A stretch of DNA of 64,000 nucleotides from Ctena decussata (GCA_963989385.1 OZ022513.1:23563928-23627927), one strand, 5' to 3'; shown: positions 34,651 through 47,041, counted from the stretch's first letter. The notes: generated by a model from the sequence alone, not told the origin. Made by a program: numbers and translations.

Positions 34651-36344
34651 GTTTTACGGCCGCCACATGGCACAACACCAGCTGCAGTGAGGTAAAATTA
34701 AAAACTTAAAGGATAAGAACTCGATAAGCTTTACAGTTGGAACGCAGCTCCAAGGAGTAGGGATATAATCAAACACATAGCAACGAATTTTTGTTCGAAA
34801 CTGTCGCCATCAAAATGGCTATCGACGAACCCCATAGTACTTTAACGCCACCATACAGATTAATCAAATCGCCCCACCGGTTGAAATTTTAAGAGCACTT
34901 TTCTGACTTCCATTATTGAATATTTCTGTTAAAATAATTCCAGGACACCCTTTTCCGCCTGTGTAATTATTGACGAAACAGTGCCCTTTACGTCAGCGTC
35001 AAACATGTAAACAAAAAACTACGATTTACAGCTCATTCGACTTTCTCCAAAACGCAGACCTATGCCATGATAAATATTGATATATATTCTACTATTACGC
35101 GCAATTTCAGAAAATTTGGTTTCGGAACATTTTAAAATTGCAAAATAACATATGACCACTCGGCTTGAAAACAAACCGAAAATGGCGTCGAAATCATGCC
35201 AGCCTTACGCGCTAAGTGTTCACTGCCAATAATAAACTCACAATTCGGCCTGTCCGTAGAAACGATACACCTCTCACTGATTAATCTTCAACCAAGACCG
35301 AATAAAACAGTCAAGCAAATTCATTTTATTCATATTTTATTGTCAGATAGAATAATGTCAACTCTCACCTCTATGCTCTAGCAAATCGTAAACATATGTT
35401 TATGACGTGATTTTGAATCGATTAGTAATTTGTATAATCGTGGCTTAAAAGACGGACTTAATCAGCAATTGATGTTCATTTAGGTACAGTTCATGCTATC
35501 GTTCAGGATTAGCCTTTCCCCTCATAACTGAACGATAATTTAACGGTTACAAATTTCTTTTTTGATTAGTAAATCACGCGCTTGATTTCAAAAGTCAAAT
35601 CTACAGTTGTATGTGAGTAACCTGGGAGGGATGAGGAATGCCCTTCCCCCCTCCCTCGTGGGACGGTTAGAAGCAGGAGTGCAGGGGTTATTACACTTTA
35701 CGCACAATTATGTTTATCCTTTGAGAACAAGAATAAGAGGTGGGCCCCAAAGATACTTTATATAGTCGTGTCTGCTTGCCGCTACTATTGAAATCTTGTT
35801 CAACTTACAAATACCAGCAACATCAAATATGGCCATACCTGTTGAAATTTTGTCTATTTGACAAAATTACAACCGCACTTGGTTGATAGCGTATAAGCAG
35901 TTACGCGTTTGAGAAGGGTTAGCAGTGCACTGTATGCATGCGATGTTTTTGCATTGCCTGTATAAGTTTGAGAAACTCGTCAGGCATCTCTCTCTCTCTT
36001 TGTGTGTCTGTGTGTGTGTGTGTGTGGGGGGGGGATTGGGGGGCAACATTTACAAATCTAAATCTGCAGGTACACGGGTAAATCTACATCAAATAATAGG
36101 AGAGAATAGAACATTTATTTCTCCAATTACGGACCCTTTGGGTTATGCAGTCACATATAAACAAACAACATAATTCAGATCGTGTTTTCCTATTTCTCTA
36201 TTAAAATGACTGATGCTGCCTTACATTAGAGTAGTCTTGGCGAGGAGGTTCTATATACAGTCGCAACACGTTTTCATGGATAACTGGCACAAATTATCAA
36301 TACACAACTTTATTAATTTCCTGTTAGTTTTCCTGAACTGGGAG
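34651..36344. other. No recognisable gene
   Basis: Contains GAACTCGATAAGC (34708), shared with the insertion at 25711; a relative of the 14262 element at 35855-35915; and a (GT)n/G-tract simple repeat at 36001-36033. No gene supported. Confidence 0.5.
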
Positions 36345-36475
36345 ACTCTTAAAAAATTCTTTGCTCCAAAGGAGCAAATGCTTTCCTTAAAGAATTTAGT
36401 CCCATTGGAAAGGTAGGATAAATCAAAAATATTATTGCCGAGATGCTTCCCCTGAAAGTGTACCCGGTTGCCCTA
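36345..36475. mobile_element. Family B palindromic repeat, copy 2
   Basis: GACTCTTAAAAAATTCTTTG and CTCCAAAGGAG form the hairpin core, mirrored by GCAAATGCTTTCCTTAAAGA, then CTTCCCCTGAAAGTGTACCC as in the other copies. Confidence 0.6.
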
Positions 36476-37835
36476 GGCCGACACATTTACATGTACACTC
36501 TCAATTTCAGTTCCTTCCAATGCTTGACGTGTTCATTCTTCATTTATATGCCGACTAGAATTGTAACATTGTAATTGTCCGGTTGACTAGCAGGCCCGGG
36601 TATCTTGCAGGTCACCAGAAGATTTGATATGTTTGCATTTACGAATCGTTCCGAAGGCACATGTAAAGGGCAATCCAGTACACTTTATACTCAACTATGG
36701 GCTTATTCTTCATACTCTGAGTCCTGAAATTAAATAATTGGGCAGTCGATTTCCGAATCGAATAGGACATCAGTCGAAATATATTCATTAGGCAATGATA
36801 GGAATTGAGCTAGCGGCCTTCAGATTCTCATTTGACAACTCTTAAGCTACCAAATGTGGTGACGTGCGGGAAGGTTTTCACTTTTTCCCTTACTGTAGTA
36901 TTTTCTGAGGGTCAGTAAGTACACGGGTGACCTGAAACAAGCAAAGACTAAGATAGCCTGCACTACAGTTGTTATAAAATCTTGCAAAACTTGAACTCTG
37001 GAAATCTTGACGCTACATTTAGTAATTTTATAGGTTTGAGATAAAGTGGTTTTCTATTGCCTTTATACTATATACTCAGCGTCAATGAAACCGCACCAGT
37101 TTGGAACGTATGGCATATTGTATTCGTTAAATATTTGGTTTGATGTAAAAGACAATTCAATAGTTCTTAATTTTCTGGTATTGAGATAGCGTGTTTAGAA
37201 GTTAAACTTCGGTCACCAGTCGGCGCTATCAAGCATGACGTCAATAATGACACGTTTGATAACGGTGGATATCAAATGACACGTTTAAAGGGAAAGTGCA
37301 TCCATATTTCGTGCTCTACCAGACACTTGATTGCAAATGAATCGATCTTTGGAAGGTATCTTGACATCAAACCACTTTTTCTCTATGGAATTATGACGCG
37401 GTTCGGCAAATAAGGGTCACGTAATACATGTAACGTCATGCTCGGTCTGGATAATGGTGGACGTTTGCCCCTTAAAACTTCTGAAATTCAGTTTCTACCA
37501 CTGATCTGAGCATTTTGGGTTGCAAAAGGTAACATTTTTACCAAAAGGTACTTTTGTCTGTTCATTGTTTGAATACCGTGACAATATAGTGACGTTTGAC
37601 TGCAAGTCACTTTGTTCCCTTCTGGTGTCTGGATTTCCTTTCCATGGCGATTTGATAGGCTATCTACTCTTTAGCAAAATCCATCATTTACGAAGTTCTG
37701 GCATGTGAAATAATGCTGGAATTCCGTTGTTCATGATTTCAGAGCCTACGTTACGTTACACACTCGTAGCGTACTTTAAGACAAAACGACATCATGGGCG
37801 AATAAGGTAGATCGGTATGATAACTTTTTCATGTA

Positions 37836-39268
37836 CGAGGGATGAGCCAAAATAACGTAGACTTTTGCTATAACTTTTAAGCTGTTCAATTTATCGTAAA
37901 TAAAATTACATGAACATGAATCGGAATATGTCCAGCATATCCTTACAAAATTTCAGTTTAAAATATTAATACTTATAAAAACTACATTCAAAATAAAATG
38001 GGCCCTATGGGCTACCCGGCGCACGCCGGCACTGATTTTATGACGTCGTTGACGACATTAACGTATGAACGTCAACGCAGACGATAGTCTGTTCATTTCT
38101 CCTCGAAATAACGTCTTTCACACTCGACACATCGGCGATGACGATGGACCCACTGTTCAAAAACGTCCTCGAACCACTGTTGGTCATACTGTGCGACTAT
38201 CCAGCCCAGCTAGTAGCTGCCAGTAGTTCATGCAGAGAACGGAGCGCAATCCCTTGAGCTGTTTCTTAACGGTTGGAAAAATGGCAAAGTCCATAGGTGC
38301 CAAGTCAGGCGAATATGGAGGGTGGCTGAAGGTATTAAATCCAAGAACGCCGATCTCAAGTGTCGTCATCTGCGCTGTATGGGGCAGGTATTATCCTGTT
38401 GTCATTGATACAGCCCTATTTGAAATTATGTGACATCGGGCAGAAGTCAATATTCAACTCACAAGACTGATTATTACGATTCACTATACTGTAGCTATGA
38501 TCTGATACTATTTGCAACATGCATCATATATAAATCAAATTTATAACTTAGAATTACCTTCGACATTTGCAAATCTTCCGTCAAGATCCGGTGTATCGTA
38601 CCATAATCCATGTCAAACCGCTCAACCAGTTCTCTAATCGTCAAGCGTCTCCCTGCAGCCAGTGCATCACGAACTGAAGTCACTATCGTCGCGCCATACT
38701 GTTTCTTTCTTCCGCGACCCTGCTGTTCTTCTAGGCTGTCTTGGCCGTCGGAAAATCTGCGGTGCCATTTGAAGACAAGCGGCCTGCTTACTGAATTTTC
38801 CTCTTTGTTTGCTCAATCATCTTCAGCGTCTGTGTTGGCGTTTTTCCCAGATCTTGGCAAAACTTAATAATCGCCCGGATTTCCAGCCGGTCTGACGACG
38901 ACATTTTGACGTTAGAAGTGTTAGTACAACCGCGCAATGAATGTTATTTTAAAAACGCGAGGCTCAAATGACGTCGAATTTTTATATGAGGTCCTCAGCA
39001 TATCGCTTTGTAACGTGGCCTAGTTTGGCGCATTTCGCATGTGTAAATTTTATTCTATTAAGACATATGAAAAACGGCGAGCGCCGCCTATGCGTCACCA
39101 TGGTTATAAAATAGCACGGCGTGCTTGCGATACTTATTAAATTATTTGTTTTTATTACTAAACTTATTAAATAAATGTTCCGATTTATTGCAATATATTT
39201 TTTTCTAAAATCTAACCACGCTCGTGGAAGTTATGGCGAAAGTCTACGTTATTTTGGATCATCCCTCG
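37836..39268 (-). mobile_element. Mariner-type DNA transposon, decayed
   Basis: Terminal inverted repeats CGAGGGATGAGCCAAAATAA and CGAGGGATGATCCAAAATAA (about 40 bp, ~3 mismatches), flanked by TA. It carries a minus-strand transposase relic (38093-38904). CGAGGG..CAAAA ends and the TA target are typical of mariner. Confidence 0.9.
38093..38904 (-). pseudogene. Mariner transposase, frameshifted with part of catalytic core missing
   Basis: Start ATG at 38904. The N-terminal helix-turn-helix segment has IRAIIKFCQDLGKTPTQTLK; after a frameshift near 38793 come VFKWHRRFSDGQDSLEE and TIRELVERFDMDYGTIHRIL. After EDLQMSK (about 38547) similarity stops abruptly at AAG|GTAATT. It resumes near 38395 with HTAQMTTLEIGVLG and HPPYSPDLAPMDFAIFP, which holds the third catalytic Asp. 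Another frameshift near 38200 leads to YDQQWFEDVFEQWV and a stop at 38093. The segment with the first and second catalytic Asp is absent, replaced by ~120 bp of unrelated sequence. Inactive. Confidence 0.85.
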
Positions 39269-39758
39269 TAGATAATGTATGATCATTGAATTTAAGAACA
39301 AAGCATGATATCATAAGACTGGTGCGTTTTCATTGGCGCTGAGTATATATAGACAGAATAAAACATTATATCAATATCCTTCTGTATATCATGTCAAGGT
39401 TTCTAGTATACCTCGTCTTGCAAGACCACCTTTATTCTGAAGTCTTATCCATATGCAATGAAAACGACTACTCTTGTTTTGACGACTTATCTATATGGAA
39501 TTTAAGAAAAATGAACAAATGGTCCAAGAAAAATCCTGTGACTGATAACGTGGTGTAAACCGATATATTCTCACGCCAAGCTTGCCAAACCTCACCCTTT
39601 TCGTTTTACATTATATTTTGCACATTTAAACATAGACGTCGTCATTTACCTTAATTCCTGACATTGACTTTTGAGGTAGGAATCTATATCTTGCGTGCGA
39701 TACAATATCTTAATGTGTAAAATTTGATTCCAATTATACCCCTAAAAATATTAAAGGG

Positions 39759-40303
39759 TCAAACTTTTACCCTGCGATTTCTGGAACATTTCAAACATTT
39801 GTAAAATAAATCATTTCTACCTTCCATTTCATTGATTTTGCAAGTTTTGTACACATGAAGTTTGAAGCTTTATCCTTTATCTTGACCAAGTCCGGACTTC
39901 AATTCATCCTACCCTAAAAATCAAAGTTGTCAGAAGTCCATAAGGAGAAAATTCACCAAAATTTTCGATTTCGCCAATCCATGATTTTTTTTTTACAAAA
40001 ATTGCTCAATAGTCATCAAATTTTATCATTTTTAAGGTCAGCAAGCTGTAACAAATTTAAAATTGATAGCAATTTTAGAAGTTATGCCCGACCAAACTGA
40101 CCCCCTATCAGTTCTCTATGGAATTCAAACCACTTTCATTTTTGGGGTAGTTTGACTTGAAGCTTGGATTTGGTCAAGACAAAGGCTATAGGTTCAAGCT
40201 TCATGTGTATAAAACTTGCCAAATGAATAAAATGGGAGGTAGAAATGATTTATTTTACCCTATGTTTGAAATGTTCCAGAAATCACAGGGTAAAAGTTTG
40301 ACG
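39759..40303. mobile_element. Foldback element with ~180-bp arms
   Basis: GTCAAACTTTTACCCTG and TTTCTGGAACATTTCAAACA at the left are mirrored at the right end. Further matches (AAATAAATCATTTCTACCT, TTTTGTACACATGAAG) extend the arms to ~180-200 bp at roughly 80-85% identity, around a ~170-bp AT-rich spacer. No frame of note. Confidence 0.78.
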
Positions 40304-40584
40304 CACTAGCTTGCGAGTGCATCTCCGCCACATGAACGAGTGCCAAATATTTCCCAATATAAATTCAATAACCTTTTTATCATATGCCTTTATCATTAAT
40401 CAGCTGGTTTCAGCAGTTCTTCCAAATTAAGAAATCAAAATAAATTTGGGCATGTCAAACCACAATTTCTTGAAATTTGAAATATCATTATACAGTTTGG
40501 TATCTTCATACGTGCTAAAAGCCACGCCCGACGGCGCGAAAGTAAATATGACGTTATAGAATGGAACGTGACGTCAGTAAACAA

Positions 40585-41227
40585 ACCATGACGTTAACAA
40601 GAAGTAGGCGCCATTTTCCAGTCCTACTCTCTGCATCTCTTAGGAAATTCTCCATTAATATTCGCAGACTGTGCCTTAAAAGATTGACAGATCAAAGGTA
40701 AATCATATTTAATTGTCTTTTATGCAATTTGTACAGCAAAACCGACAGCAGTGTCATCATTTTACTCGATTTTTTATTGCAGTCGATAACAAAATGGCTG
40801 CCGCACATTTATCCTCTCAAAACAAAAGTAGTTCTGATGAACGTGACTCCTTAACAAAATAAAAAAACCGGGAGGCCAAATATCATACTTTACAACGCAG
40901 TACACGCGAAAACAAATGCAATATGTACATTTATTATATACCTTAAAAGATCCCCATATTTTTACATTTGAGTAACCGTGCAATAGTTTTGCATATTGCA
41001 CGGAGTCAAGTGCAAATTGCACGGAGTTACGGTTTCGCTGTACAATTTGCATAAAAGACAATTAAATATGATTAAAATTTTACCTACTTCTTGTTAACGT
41101 TCTCGTGCGTCCTCGTGCCGAATATTTCCCAATATAAATTCAGTAACCTATAAATATTGCATTTGTTTTCGCGTGCACTGCGTTGTAGAGTATGATATTT
41201 GGCCTCCCGGTTTTTTATTTTGTTAAA
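40585..41227. repeat. Two interlocked inverted repeats
   Basis: Arm 1 (40585-40745, with GTTAACAAGAAGTAGG and ATATTTAATTGTCTTTTATG) pairs with 41031-41102. Arm 2 (40853-40925, AAAACCGGGAGGCCAAATAT and ACACGCGAAAACAAATGCAA) pairs with 41152-41227 at ~95% identity over 72 bp. The order is 1, 2, 1', 2', so the pairs cross rather than nest. TATTTCCCAATATAAATTCA at 40348 and 41125 is a direct repeat flanking the region. Confidence 0.72.
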
Positions 41228-41592
41228 AAATGTGTTTCATTCACTTGGTCGCAAGGTTCTATATACCACACTGAAATCTTATTTGGATCATACAGATCGG
41301 CCGCTTCACATAGTTTGTAGTTTCAAGAGTCATGATTGATCGCCTAAGTTTTGCCGCTGAGTATCAGATTATGATTCCTTCTTGCCAAGACAAGTTAAAA
41401 CGGTTTACAGTTAAAGTAAGTAAACTGAAAAAAAAAAGTTGCATACAATGAAAATGAACTTGATTTTCTACGCATGCAACTTCAAACGAACTGGAGTGAA
41501 TAAAATACGGATTGGTAATGAACAAAATCATTTTTAGTTCAATTAAGCCTTGGTTGAAATCTGAAAATTATATGAAGGGCTTCTGGGAATAA

Positions 41593-42345
41593 GGGAACGG
41601 TCATTATTTATCAGCTTGGGGGGGGGGGGGGGATGTTGGAGGAATTTTCAGGAGATCCACATATTTTTTCATGACCCACCCGCTGACTTGGGTTTTCTTT
41701 GTCGAACCCCCCACCCCCCACCAGCATGAAAAATAAAATTTTGACCCCCACCAAACAAAAACAAAAAACAAAAAACAAACTTTCAACAGAAACATACCCC
41801 ACCCCAAACCCTAAACACACACAACACACATATGGCATAGGGAAAAGAACCATTCAACAGAAACATATAAACATACAGAAAAAATAGCTAGTACATTACT
41901 TAGTGTCTCAATATGTACATGCAGACTGTAATTACAGTAGAAGTATGCATCCCTATGATTTTTCAAAGCCCATTCTCTGTGGTGGAATAAATGATAAAGC
42001 AGTAGTGTACCAGACTCATGATCAAAGGATCCCTAGATTGAATCCTAACAGGCTACTGTGACCTTTAGCAGTGTGTGCATGTACGTGATTTTTAGACTTT
42101 TTTTGAAGCTGTACTGCAGAAAGGCCTGAGAAGGGACAATAGTATTAGGTAAAAAGGGGGGTCAGAAGCCAAGCGTTATTGGCAACTCAAAAGTACAAGA
42201 GTGCATATTATTTCATGACTCCCCAGCATCAGTCCACAAAAAATTCTGACACCCCCCAGGATAGCAGGGTTTTAAATTGCACCCCCTAAATTCCTCCGAC
42301 CCCCCCCCCCCACCACCACCCAGCTGATAAATAACGACCGTTCCC
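41593..42345. mobile_element. Harbinger/Tourist-like MITE with G-tract termini
   Basis: Termini GGGAACGGTCATTATTTATC and GATAAATAACGACCGTTCCC are complementary with one mismatch. TAA flanks both sides (41590-41592, 42346-42348). A 3-bp TWA duplication and GGG..CCC ends fit PIF/Harbinger. Just inside each end is a long G/C tract (about 41618-41632 and 42300-42312), then GGAGGAATTT and its complement. The interior is non-coding; proline-rich or glycine-rich frames are artefacts of the tracts. Confidence 0.8.
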
Positions 42346-42521
42346 TAAATGGATCTGAATTTGATGTAACGTTTTTTTTTTTGCTCTGTATTTAATGATA
42401 TCTTGTGTATCTGTTCGAGTATTTTCACATGAAATGAACTTTAAAGAAAATACATTTGTAAGGCAAGCTTCTGTGATCATGACAAACTTAGTAAGGCAAG
42501 CTTCTGTGATCAGACAAACTT

Positions 42522-44724
42522 AGTGATCATGATGTGATATCAGGAACATTGAAAATTTATGCCCCCCCCCCCCCCCAAAGGAAACCTCGGAGGAAAGTGC
42601 TTTTGTACCAAAATGGAGATTTTGAATCAATGAGGAAAGAAGTGTCAGACTTCGCAAAACATAGGTACTTCAATGGTTACTCGGACAATCGCTCAGTTCA
42701 GGAAAACTTTGACTTGATAACCTCCTTTATTCAGGAGTCTGCTGAAAAGCATATCCCCTCAAAAACCAGTAGGTCAACCTCTTCTGTTCCTTGGATAACC
42801 CCTGAGATAAGAGGAAAGATTCGTAGAAGAAATAAGACACATGCCAAGGCCAAAAAGACTGGCAGTAGCAAACTTAGGTCAAAATTTGAATCTTTTAGAA
42901 GGGAAATTAAAGCTGATGTGAAAAAGCAACATGATTTGTATGTCAGTAACTTGGTTGGTGACATAAAGGCTAATCCCAGAGACTTCTATAGGTACATTAA
43001 TAGTCAAAAGAAAGAAACTCAAGGTATCCCACCCCTAAAGAGGTGTTGCCGAATCAGAGTTGGAACAGGCTGATGAATTTAACGGCCAGTTTTCGGATGT
43101 GTTTAACAAAAGTGAGCACACCCAAGTCCCCCTTCCTAATCGCTCGGCTCCTTTCATGGAGGACATTCATGTTTCGGCAGAAGGTGTAACGAAACTTCTT
43201 AAGGGCTTAAACCCATCGAAAGCTTTAGGACCTGATGAATTGCATCCTAGAGTCTAAAAAGAACTATCACCTGAATTAGGCGCAATGTTTGCTCATCTCT
43301 TACAACAATCTATTGACACGGGTGAAATCCCCAAGGAATGGTCTCTTGCAAATATATGCCCACTCTTCAAAAAAGGAGATAGGTCTTTTGCTTGCAATTA
43401 CCGACCGGTTTCTCTAACTTATGTACCATGCAAGTTACTCGAACACATTGTCTGCTCTAATATTATGGCACATTTGGATTAACATAAACTTTTGTCAGAC
43501 AGACAACATACTTTCCGGAAGAAATATATCTGTGAAACTCAATTGATCACGATTATAAATGACTGGGCTAAAATCTTAGATAAGGGCGGACAGGTTGACA
43601 CTTTTATCTTGGACTTCGAGAAAGCTTTAGACACTCCCCCTCATGAATTACTTAAATGTAAGCTATACGGCTATGGTATTGGTGGGAAGACTCTGAAATG
43701 GATAGATTCTTTCTCTATTACAGGCAGCAGCGTGTGGTGGTAAATGGAGTTAAGTCGGATTGGGCCCCGGTTTTGTCGGGTGTCCCCCAGGGCACCGTGC
43801 TTGGACCATTGTTGTTCTCGTTATACATTAACGATATAACAGAAAATATTGACTCGGAATTAAGACGTTTTGCTGACGACTGTGTTTGCTATCGTGAAAT
43901 CAGAGATATTGAAGACACGGTGAAACTTCAGGAGGATATAGATCATTTAGGTTGTTGGGCAAGGAGTTGGGGCATGAGATTTCAATCTGTTAAATGCAAT
44001 ATAATGCAAATTACAAGGAAACGGATCAAGAAGATCAATGCTTCCTATACCTTAGAGGGAACGGTCCTCAGTAATGTAGAAACTATCAAGTATCTCGGCA
44101 TAACCATTGCCAATGATTTGAAATGGAACACACATATCAGTAATATTTGCACAAAGGCTAATAGGACCCTCGGCTTCCTCATACGTAACTTGGCAGCATG
44201 TCCACAAGATGTTAAGGAGTCAGCATACAAGGGACTGGTGCGTCCAGTCCTGGAGTATGGCTGTTCAGTTTGGGACCCTCAAAGTATACTTCTTCGAGAT
44301 GAACTTGAGAAGGTGCAGAAAAGGGCAGCTAGATTTGTAACGGGAAATTACACATATGAAACTGGGAGTATGACTGGCATTCTGGAGAAACTTAAGTGGG
44401 GATATCTGAAAAAGAGAAGGAAAGATAGTAGACTCATAATGCTTTACAAAGGTCTGAGGGGTGCAGCCAGTATACCCATAAATGACCTTGTTCCCCCAAA
44501 TATGCGTACCAGGAATCATCATTGCCTGACATTTCAAACCCCATTGGCTGGGACTGACATTTACAAGTCCAGTTTCTTCCCCCAGACTATTAGAGATTTG
44601 GAATTCCCTGGAAGATTCACTTACTTCTGTTGCCGAGGGTGCAGAGGATTCAGTTACTAAGTTTACTTCTCTTATAAGGGCTAGGGACTACATTGTGGCT
44701 TCCCTGATTCACAGGTCCTGGTGA
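42522..44724 (+). pseudogene. Reverse transcriptase of a CR1/L2-like LINE, several breaks
   Basis: Order of parts: the endonuclease C-terminus; a 15-C tract at 42562-42576 giving PPPP; the pre-RT linker (SVPWITPEIRGKIRRRNKTH); then RT. Visible RT motifs include NPSKALGPDELHPRV, IPKEWSLANICPLFKKGDRS, NYRPVSLTYVPCKLLEHIV, VLSGVPQGTVLGPLLFSLYI and RRFADDCVCY with catalytic FADD near 43869-43880. The thumb and C-terminal part has NVETIKYLGITIANDLKWNT and RPVLEYGCSVWDP. Breaks: frameshifts near 43040, 43735 and 44590, and stops at 43255 and 43480. After the last frameshift the frame continues as NSLEDSLTSVAEGAEDS to TGA at 44722-44724. Not functional. Confidence 0.88.
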
Positions 44725-44780
44725 ATGATTGTCCTTGGACGTATCACCAGTAAACAATTCTGATTCTGATTCTGATTCTG
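42522..44780 (+). mobile_element. CR1/L2-like LINE, 5'-truncated, with (TGATTC)n tail
   Basis: Begins with the end of an endonuclease domain (SDHDVISGTLKI, 42522-42557) and ends in a TGATTC tandem tail at 44755-44780, ~30 bp after the true stop. Short tandem tails are usual for CR1/L2-type LINEs. Just upstream a ~33-bp direct duplication (GTAAGGCAAGCTTCTGTGAT) lies at 42459-42521. Confidence 0.82.
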
Positions 44781-45384
44781 TACTTTTATTTGCTTCCGAA
44801 GCAATCATATTTGCGAAATTTGTTCCATGAAAAAAGGGCAGTATGCTCAATTTAAGCTCTTTTACAGCGTAATTTGTTTCAAGACCACAAATTTAGACAC
44901 ATAAAGCTCACTCATTAACGTCTTAGAAATTGATATCGGCTTATTTCTGTCAAGATATACAGACACCATATATCAGAAAATCGATGCAAGAGGCAGTGCT
45001 CAAGTTAGGAATGGGTTACAGAAATATTTGTGGAATAAATCCCTTATATGTCCATAGAAACATACATTGTGACCCTTCATTTGAACCGTCTCGCCGAGAC
45101 GGTTCTAATGAGCGGTCACAACATATATTTTCATTCAGAAATAAGAAACACTATCTCTTTCTCTCTGAATTATCTCTGTTATCCCTTCTTATCTGGAGCT
45201 TTGATGGTATCCTTGTAGAAACTAGCTTTACTGCAAAAAAAAAAACTGGAGCGAGGTTAATGCAGATAAAGACTTTTATAATCTAAGCTGCATCTGCGAA
45301 GGTCATTGTACAGTCTAATCTGCATTTTTTAGAGTTTGAACATCGTTAGATGTAAACATTTAGCTTCGATCAATATGTCCTTAG
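44781..45384. other. No recognisable gene
   Basis: A small palindrome AACCGTCTCGCCGAGACGGTT lies near 45087-45107. Otherwise nothing supported. Confidence 0.5.
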
Positions 45385-45590
45385 TGTTGATAAACTGTCT
45401 GCTGAAAGAGTAAGACATGATTTTGCTTGACTCAGCGGTTTTCTCAATTTCATTCATCTGACTGTCTCAAAACGCAGAGCAATTTTCTGTTTTATACAGA
45501 CATAAAAGAAACTTGTTTGCAGTGATTTACAGCTTAGACAAAATAGGTTTCCCTTAAAAGGCGAACAAATTACTGGTTTATTGAGATATG

Positions 45591-45592
45591 AT

Positions 45593-45638
<46 letters not shown>
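45591..45638. repeat. (AG)n microsatellite in unit 1
   Basis: Pure AG run; it occupies the same position as those at 47043-47086 and 51533-51571 in the other duplication units. Confidence 0.95.
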
Positions 45639-45641
<3 letters not shown>

Positions 45642-45668
45642 CAAACTCATTTTATTGTTGAACTGTAT

Positions 45669-46545
45669 GAGCATAGCTGAGTGATTTGTTTTGTCTGTTT
45701 TCAAAAGGTACATTTTTTTACTTCTTGTTTCTTTCCCTTGACAACGGAATCCTCTGTAAAGGCTGCATGCTCTTAATAAAAGGAATTTGTTCCTAGGAAC
45801 AAATTTTTTCGTTTAAGAGTCCACCATATGAAACAGGCAGCCAAAGATTGAAATGGCAAAGTTGCTTTGTCTAAAAGTTTACCCATTGAGCATAGCTGAG
45901 TGATTTGTTTTGTCTGTTTTCAAAAGGCTACATGTTTTACTTCTTGTTTCTTTCCATTGACAACGGAATCCTCTGTAAAGGCTGCATGATCTTAATAAAA
46001 GGAATTTGTTCCTAAGAACAAATTCCTTCCTTTGAGACTCCACCATATGAAGAAAGCAGCCAAAGATTGAAATGGCAAAGTTGCTTTGTCTAAAAGTTTA
46101 CCCATTGAGCATAGCTGAGTGATTTGTTTTGTCTGGTTTCAAAAGGCTACATGTTTTACTTCTTGTTATTTCCCTTGACAACGGAATCCTCTGTAAAGGC
46201 TGCATGCTCTTAATAAAAGGAATTTGTTCCTAGGAACAAATTCCTTCCTTTGAGACTCCACCATATGAAGAAAGCAGCCAAAGATTGAAATGGCAAAGTA
46301 GCTTTGCCTAAAAGTTTACCCCTTGAGCAAAGCTGAGTGATTTGTTTTGTCTGTTTTCAAAAGGCTACATGTTTTACTTCTTGTTTCTTTCCCTTGACAA
46401 CGAAATCCTCTGTAAAGGCAGCATGCTCTTAATAAAAGGAATTTGTTCCTAAGAACAAATTCCTTCCTTTGAGACTCCGCCATATGAAGAAAGCAGCCAA
46501 AGATTGAAATGGCAAAGTTGCTTTGCCTAAAAGTTTACCCATTCG
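45669..46545. repeat. Four tandem ~218-bp units of family B
   Basis: CATAGCTGAGTGATTTGTTT (or one-base variants) starts units at about 45671, 45889, 46109 and 46326. Each unit contains the palindrome GGAATTTGTTCC..GGAACAAATTCC or a close variant, the phrase CTTGACAACGGAATCCTCTG, and CAGCCAAAGATTGAAATGGC. Identity among units is high. The related loci at 47150 and 51605 are single-copy, so the amplification happened in unit 1 only. Confidence 0.9.
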
Positions 46546-47041
46546 CCGAAATACATATCCGTGGAATAAAGACACGTTTTCTATAACCAATATTTTGTAT
46601 AACTAGGGAAACAGGGCATTCTAAAGGTAAAGTTGAGCCTCCAATGCATTAGCAGTCGATGTTACTAAATCTATTTCTGATAAAAGTTTGCACACACTCG
46701 TACTGAATCATTTTTTAAATCTTTACAGAGCTTGCCAAATATCAATCGACACTGCAGTTCGTAGACTGCGTCTAGACAGACTTTTAGTATGGGACATTTA
46801 AACAACTAAGTCAAGCCAAACCATGGTTTTGCTTGACATAGTTGTTTAACTGTCCCACACAATGATTACCTAGGTGTCAGTTGACTACCTGCAGATCAAA
46901 ACGTGGTTTTGCTTGACTCAGCGTTTACTCAATTTCGTTTTTTCTGTTTTATACAGACATAAAAGAGAAACTTGTTCGCAGTGATTTACAGCTCAGACAA
47001 AATCAGTTTCCCATAAGAGGAGAACGAATTACTGGTTTATT

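Larger units (their letters stand above)
37075..39343. mobile_element. TA-flanked element split by a mariner insertion
   Basis: CTCAGCGTCAATGAAACCGC at the left and its near complement (ACTGGTGCGTTTTCATTGGC..GCTGAG) at the right, bounded by TATA/TA. Removing the 1433-bp mariner inside leaves ~840 bp of non-coding sequence, so this is a non-autonomous TA-targeting element older than the mariner insertion. Confidence 0.68.

Noticed and set aside
41604..41887. Proline/lysine-rich frames on both strands
   Set aside because: They translate the G tract and A-rich interior of the Harbinger-like MITE.
45669..46545. CRISPR array
   Set aside because: The regular 218-bp period consists of whole repeated units without unique spacers, in a eukaryotic context.
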